10,706 nt of DNA from Thermoleophilia bacterium UBA6103 (GTDB taxonomy: Bacteria > Actinomycetota > Thermoleophilia > UBA2241), in assembly GCA_002423545.1 (NCBI GenBank), contig DIWP01000058.1:3812-14517 (forward strand), given 5' to 3'. Positions 9,592 to 10,706 of this stretch are shown piece by piece (the first letter of the stretch is position 1; the number at the start of each line of letters is the position of its first letter). The position numbers were made by a program, and so were the translations under genes. The notes below the pieces were generated by a model, which had not been told where the DNA came from, did not search any database, and saw only the letters and a list, made by a program, of their open reading frames with translations.

Positions 9592-10706
9592 TCAGCCGAG
9601 GCGCGCGACGCGCTCGCCGCGCACGCTGGTGCGGGCGGCGAGCGAGGCGGCGATGAGCGCCTCACGATCGCGCTCGATGAGGCCGGCGACACCGTCTGAG
9701 GCGTCGCCGGCGATGGCGGCCGGGGCGCCACCGGCACCGCACGGGGCGCCGGTGAAGCCGGGGCGGTCGTTGCCGGCGCGAGCCGGCCCGGCCGGCCAGG
9801 TGGCGGCGAGGTGGCGTGCCGCCTGCGGCCCGCCGACGGCGAAGGCGCGGGCCAGCTCGAGGACCGGCGCCACCGAGCTGCCGGCGGCGGCGATCTCGGC
9901 GGCGGCCAGCGCGTAGCCGTTGCCGTTGAAGCTCACGGCGACCCCGCCCCACGCGCGCACCGCCGCCAGCGGCGGTGCGTCGGTGATGGAGTCGCCGACG
10001 TACATCACCTGGTCGGCGCCGACGCCCTGCCCGGCGATGATCTCTTGGAGGGCGCCGAGCTTCATGCCGCCGCCGACCGGGCGCACGGTGGCCAGCAGCT
10101 CGCCGGCGACCGGCAGGCTGCCGGCGCTCTCGGGCGGCCCGCCGGCGACCGGCAGACTGCCGCCGGCGCTCTCAGGGCCGGCGACCGGCAGGCAGGGGCC
10201 GGCCTCAGGCTGCCGGCTGACTATCGGCCGAGGGGCGGGCTCGGCTTCCGGGCCGGCGTCTTGATCGTCCATCTCGGTCTCCGGATGGGGGCCTGAGCCG
10301 GCCATCTCGGTCCAGAAGAGCCGGTCGAGCTCGGTGACTGTCTCGCGGTCCTGCGCAGTCAGGGCATCGATCGAGGCGGCGTCGTCGGGGATATCGATGA
10401 CCGGTCGCTCGACGATGCGGGCGGCCCACGCTCGCAGGCGCACCTTCTCGGCGTCCGGCAGCTGCCAGGCGTCGAGGCTGAGCGTCGTGCAGCGGCAGTG
10501 CTCAAAGGGGAAGCCGACCACGTCGCACAACGCACGGATGTACGGTGTGTACGAGGTCGAGATGATGAAGCACGGCAGCAGCGTCTGCAGCTCGACCAGC
10601 AGCTCGGCGGCGCCGGGCACCATGAGCACGTTGCCGGCGCTCAGCTCCATCACCTGCTCGTCGCTGACCCCGAACGCCACCAGGAAGGGCGGCAGCAGGC
10701 GCAGCG
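9592..10706 (-). CDS. HAD-superfamily hydrolase (COG4030/EhaR-like), 5' end outside window
   Basis: The frame is open to the right edge; about 370 residues are visible and the N-terminal Asp motif I is missing. Seen from the edge: FIISTSYTPYIRALCDVVGF (motif II Ser/Thr), MKLGALQEI (motif III Lys, near 10065), MYVGDSITDAPPLAAVR (motif IV acidic pair, 9979-10005), then GGVAVSFNGNGYALAAAEIA. This order and the FNGNxYAL segment resemble the HAD-like proteins known mainly from archaea as COG4030, including the EhaR subunit named from hydrogenase clusters; the bacterial role and substrate are unknown. Between motifs II and III lies an acidic then Pro/Gly/Ala-rich insert of about 70 residues with three P-V-A-G repeats. 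The C-terminal tail of about 80 residues is Ala/Gly-rich, ending in a helix. No hydrogenase gene is visible. GTG at 10680 is probably internal. Confidence 0.82.
   Translation of the reverse strand, partial: LRLLPPFLVAFGVSDEQVMELSAGNVLMVPGAAELLVELQTLLPCFIISTSYTPYIRALCDVVGFPFEHCRCTTLSLDAWQLPDAEKVRLRAWAARIVERPVIDIPDDAASIDALTAQDRETVTELDRLFWTEMAGSGPHPETEMDDQDAGPEAEPAPRPIVSRQPEAGPCLPVAGPESAGGSLPVAGGPPESAGSLPVAGELLATVRPVGGGMKLGALQEIIAGQGVGADQVMYVGDSITDAPPLAAVRAWGGVAVSFNGNGYALAAAEIAAAGSSVAPVLELARAFAVGGPQAARHLAATWPAGPARAGNDRPGFTGAPCGAGGAPAAIAGDASDGVAGLIERDREALIAASLAARTSVRGERVARLG
10102..10193 (-). repeat. Tandem repeat inside the HAD gene
   Basis: GCCGGCGACCGGCAG starts at 10102, 10141 and 10177, giving periods of 39 and 36 bp, both multiples of three. 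It encodes three L-P-V-A-G blocks separated by E-S-A-G spacers in the loop between motifs II and III. Confidence 0.85.

Overview
The window comes from a very GC-rich bacterial genome, most likely an actinobacterium (Actinomycetota). An uncultured or deep lineage is possible, but the sequence alone does not settle that. The main pointers are the overall GC bias, strong GGAGG-type ribosome sites, GTG and TTG starts, a tRNA gene that encodes its CCA end, and a GltB and PurH of bacterial type. Almost everything is transcribed from the minus strand.

Reading along the minus strand from right to left: (1) a HAD-superfamily phosphatase-like gene, cut by the right edge (9592-10706); (2) a 391-bp gap with one copy of an intergenic hairpin repeat, a candidate promoter and a perfect 19-bp inverted repeat; (3) gltB, the glutamate synthase large subunit (4167-9200), which carries several low-complexity insertions; (4) a 399-bp gap with two more copies of the hairpin repeat and a TAGAAT promoter; (5) purH (2214-3767), overlapping by two bases (2) a tandem-GNAT acetyltransferase gene (904-2217); (6) a tRNA-Lys(TTT) gene (727-802) with its own TAGAAT box. 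On the plus strand at the far left are the frameshifted tail of a tyrosine integrase (91-193) and a 59-codon small protein gene (314-493).

Functionally, gltB (2-oxoglutarate plus glutamine to glutamate) and purH (last two steps of IMP synthesis) both belong to nitrogen and glutamine-linked biosynthesis. They have separate promoters, and no gltD is visible beside gltB. The integrase relic points toward the 3' end of tRNA-Lys, as expected for a decayed element that once used that tRNA as its attachment site.

The least explained material is a dispersed intergenic repeat in three copies (3941-4037, 4059-4103, 9404-9500). Each copy follows a stop codon and precedes the next gene's promoter. All three have the same orientation and can fold into a hairpin with a conserved outer stem and an interchangeable inner part. 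A second oddity is in-frame tandem-repeat expansion in linkers of two different enzymes (GltB and the HAD protein).
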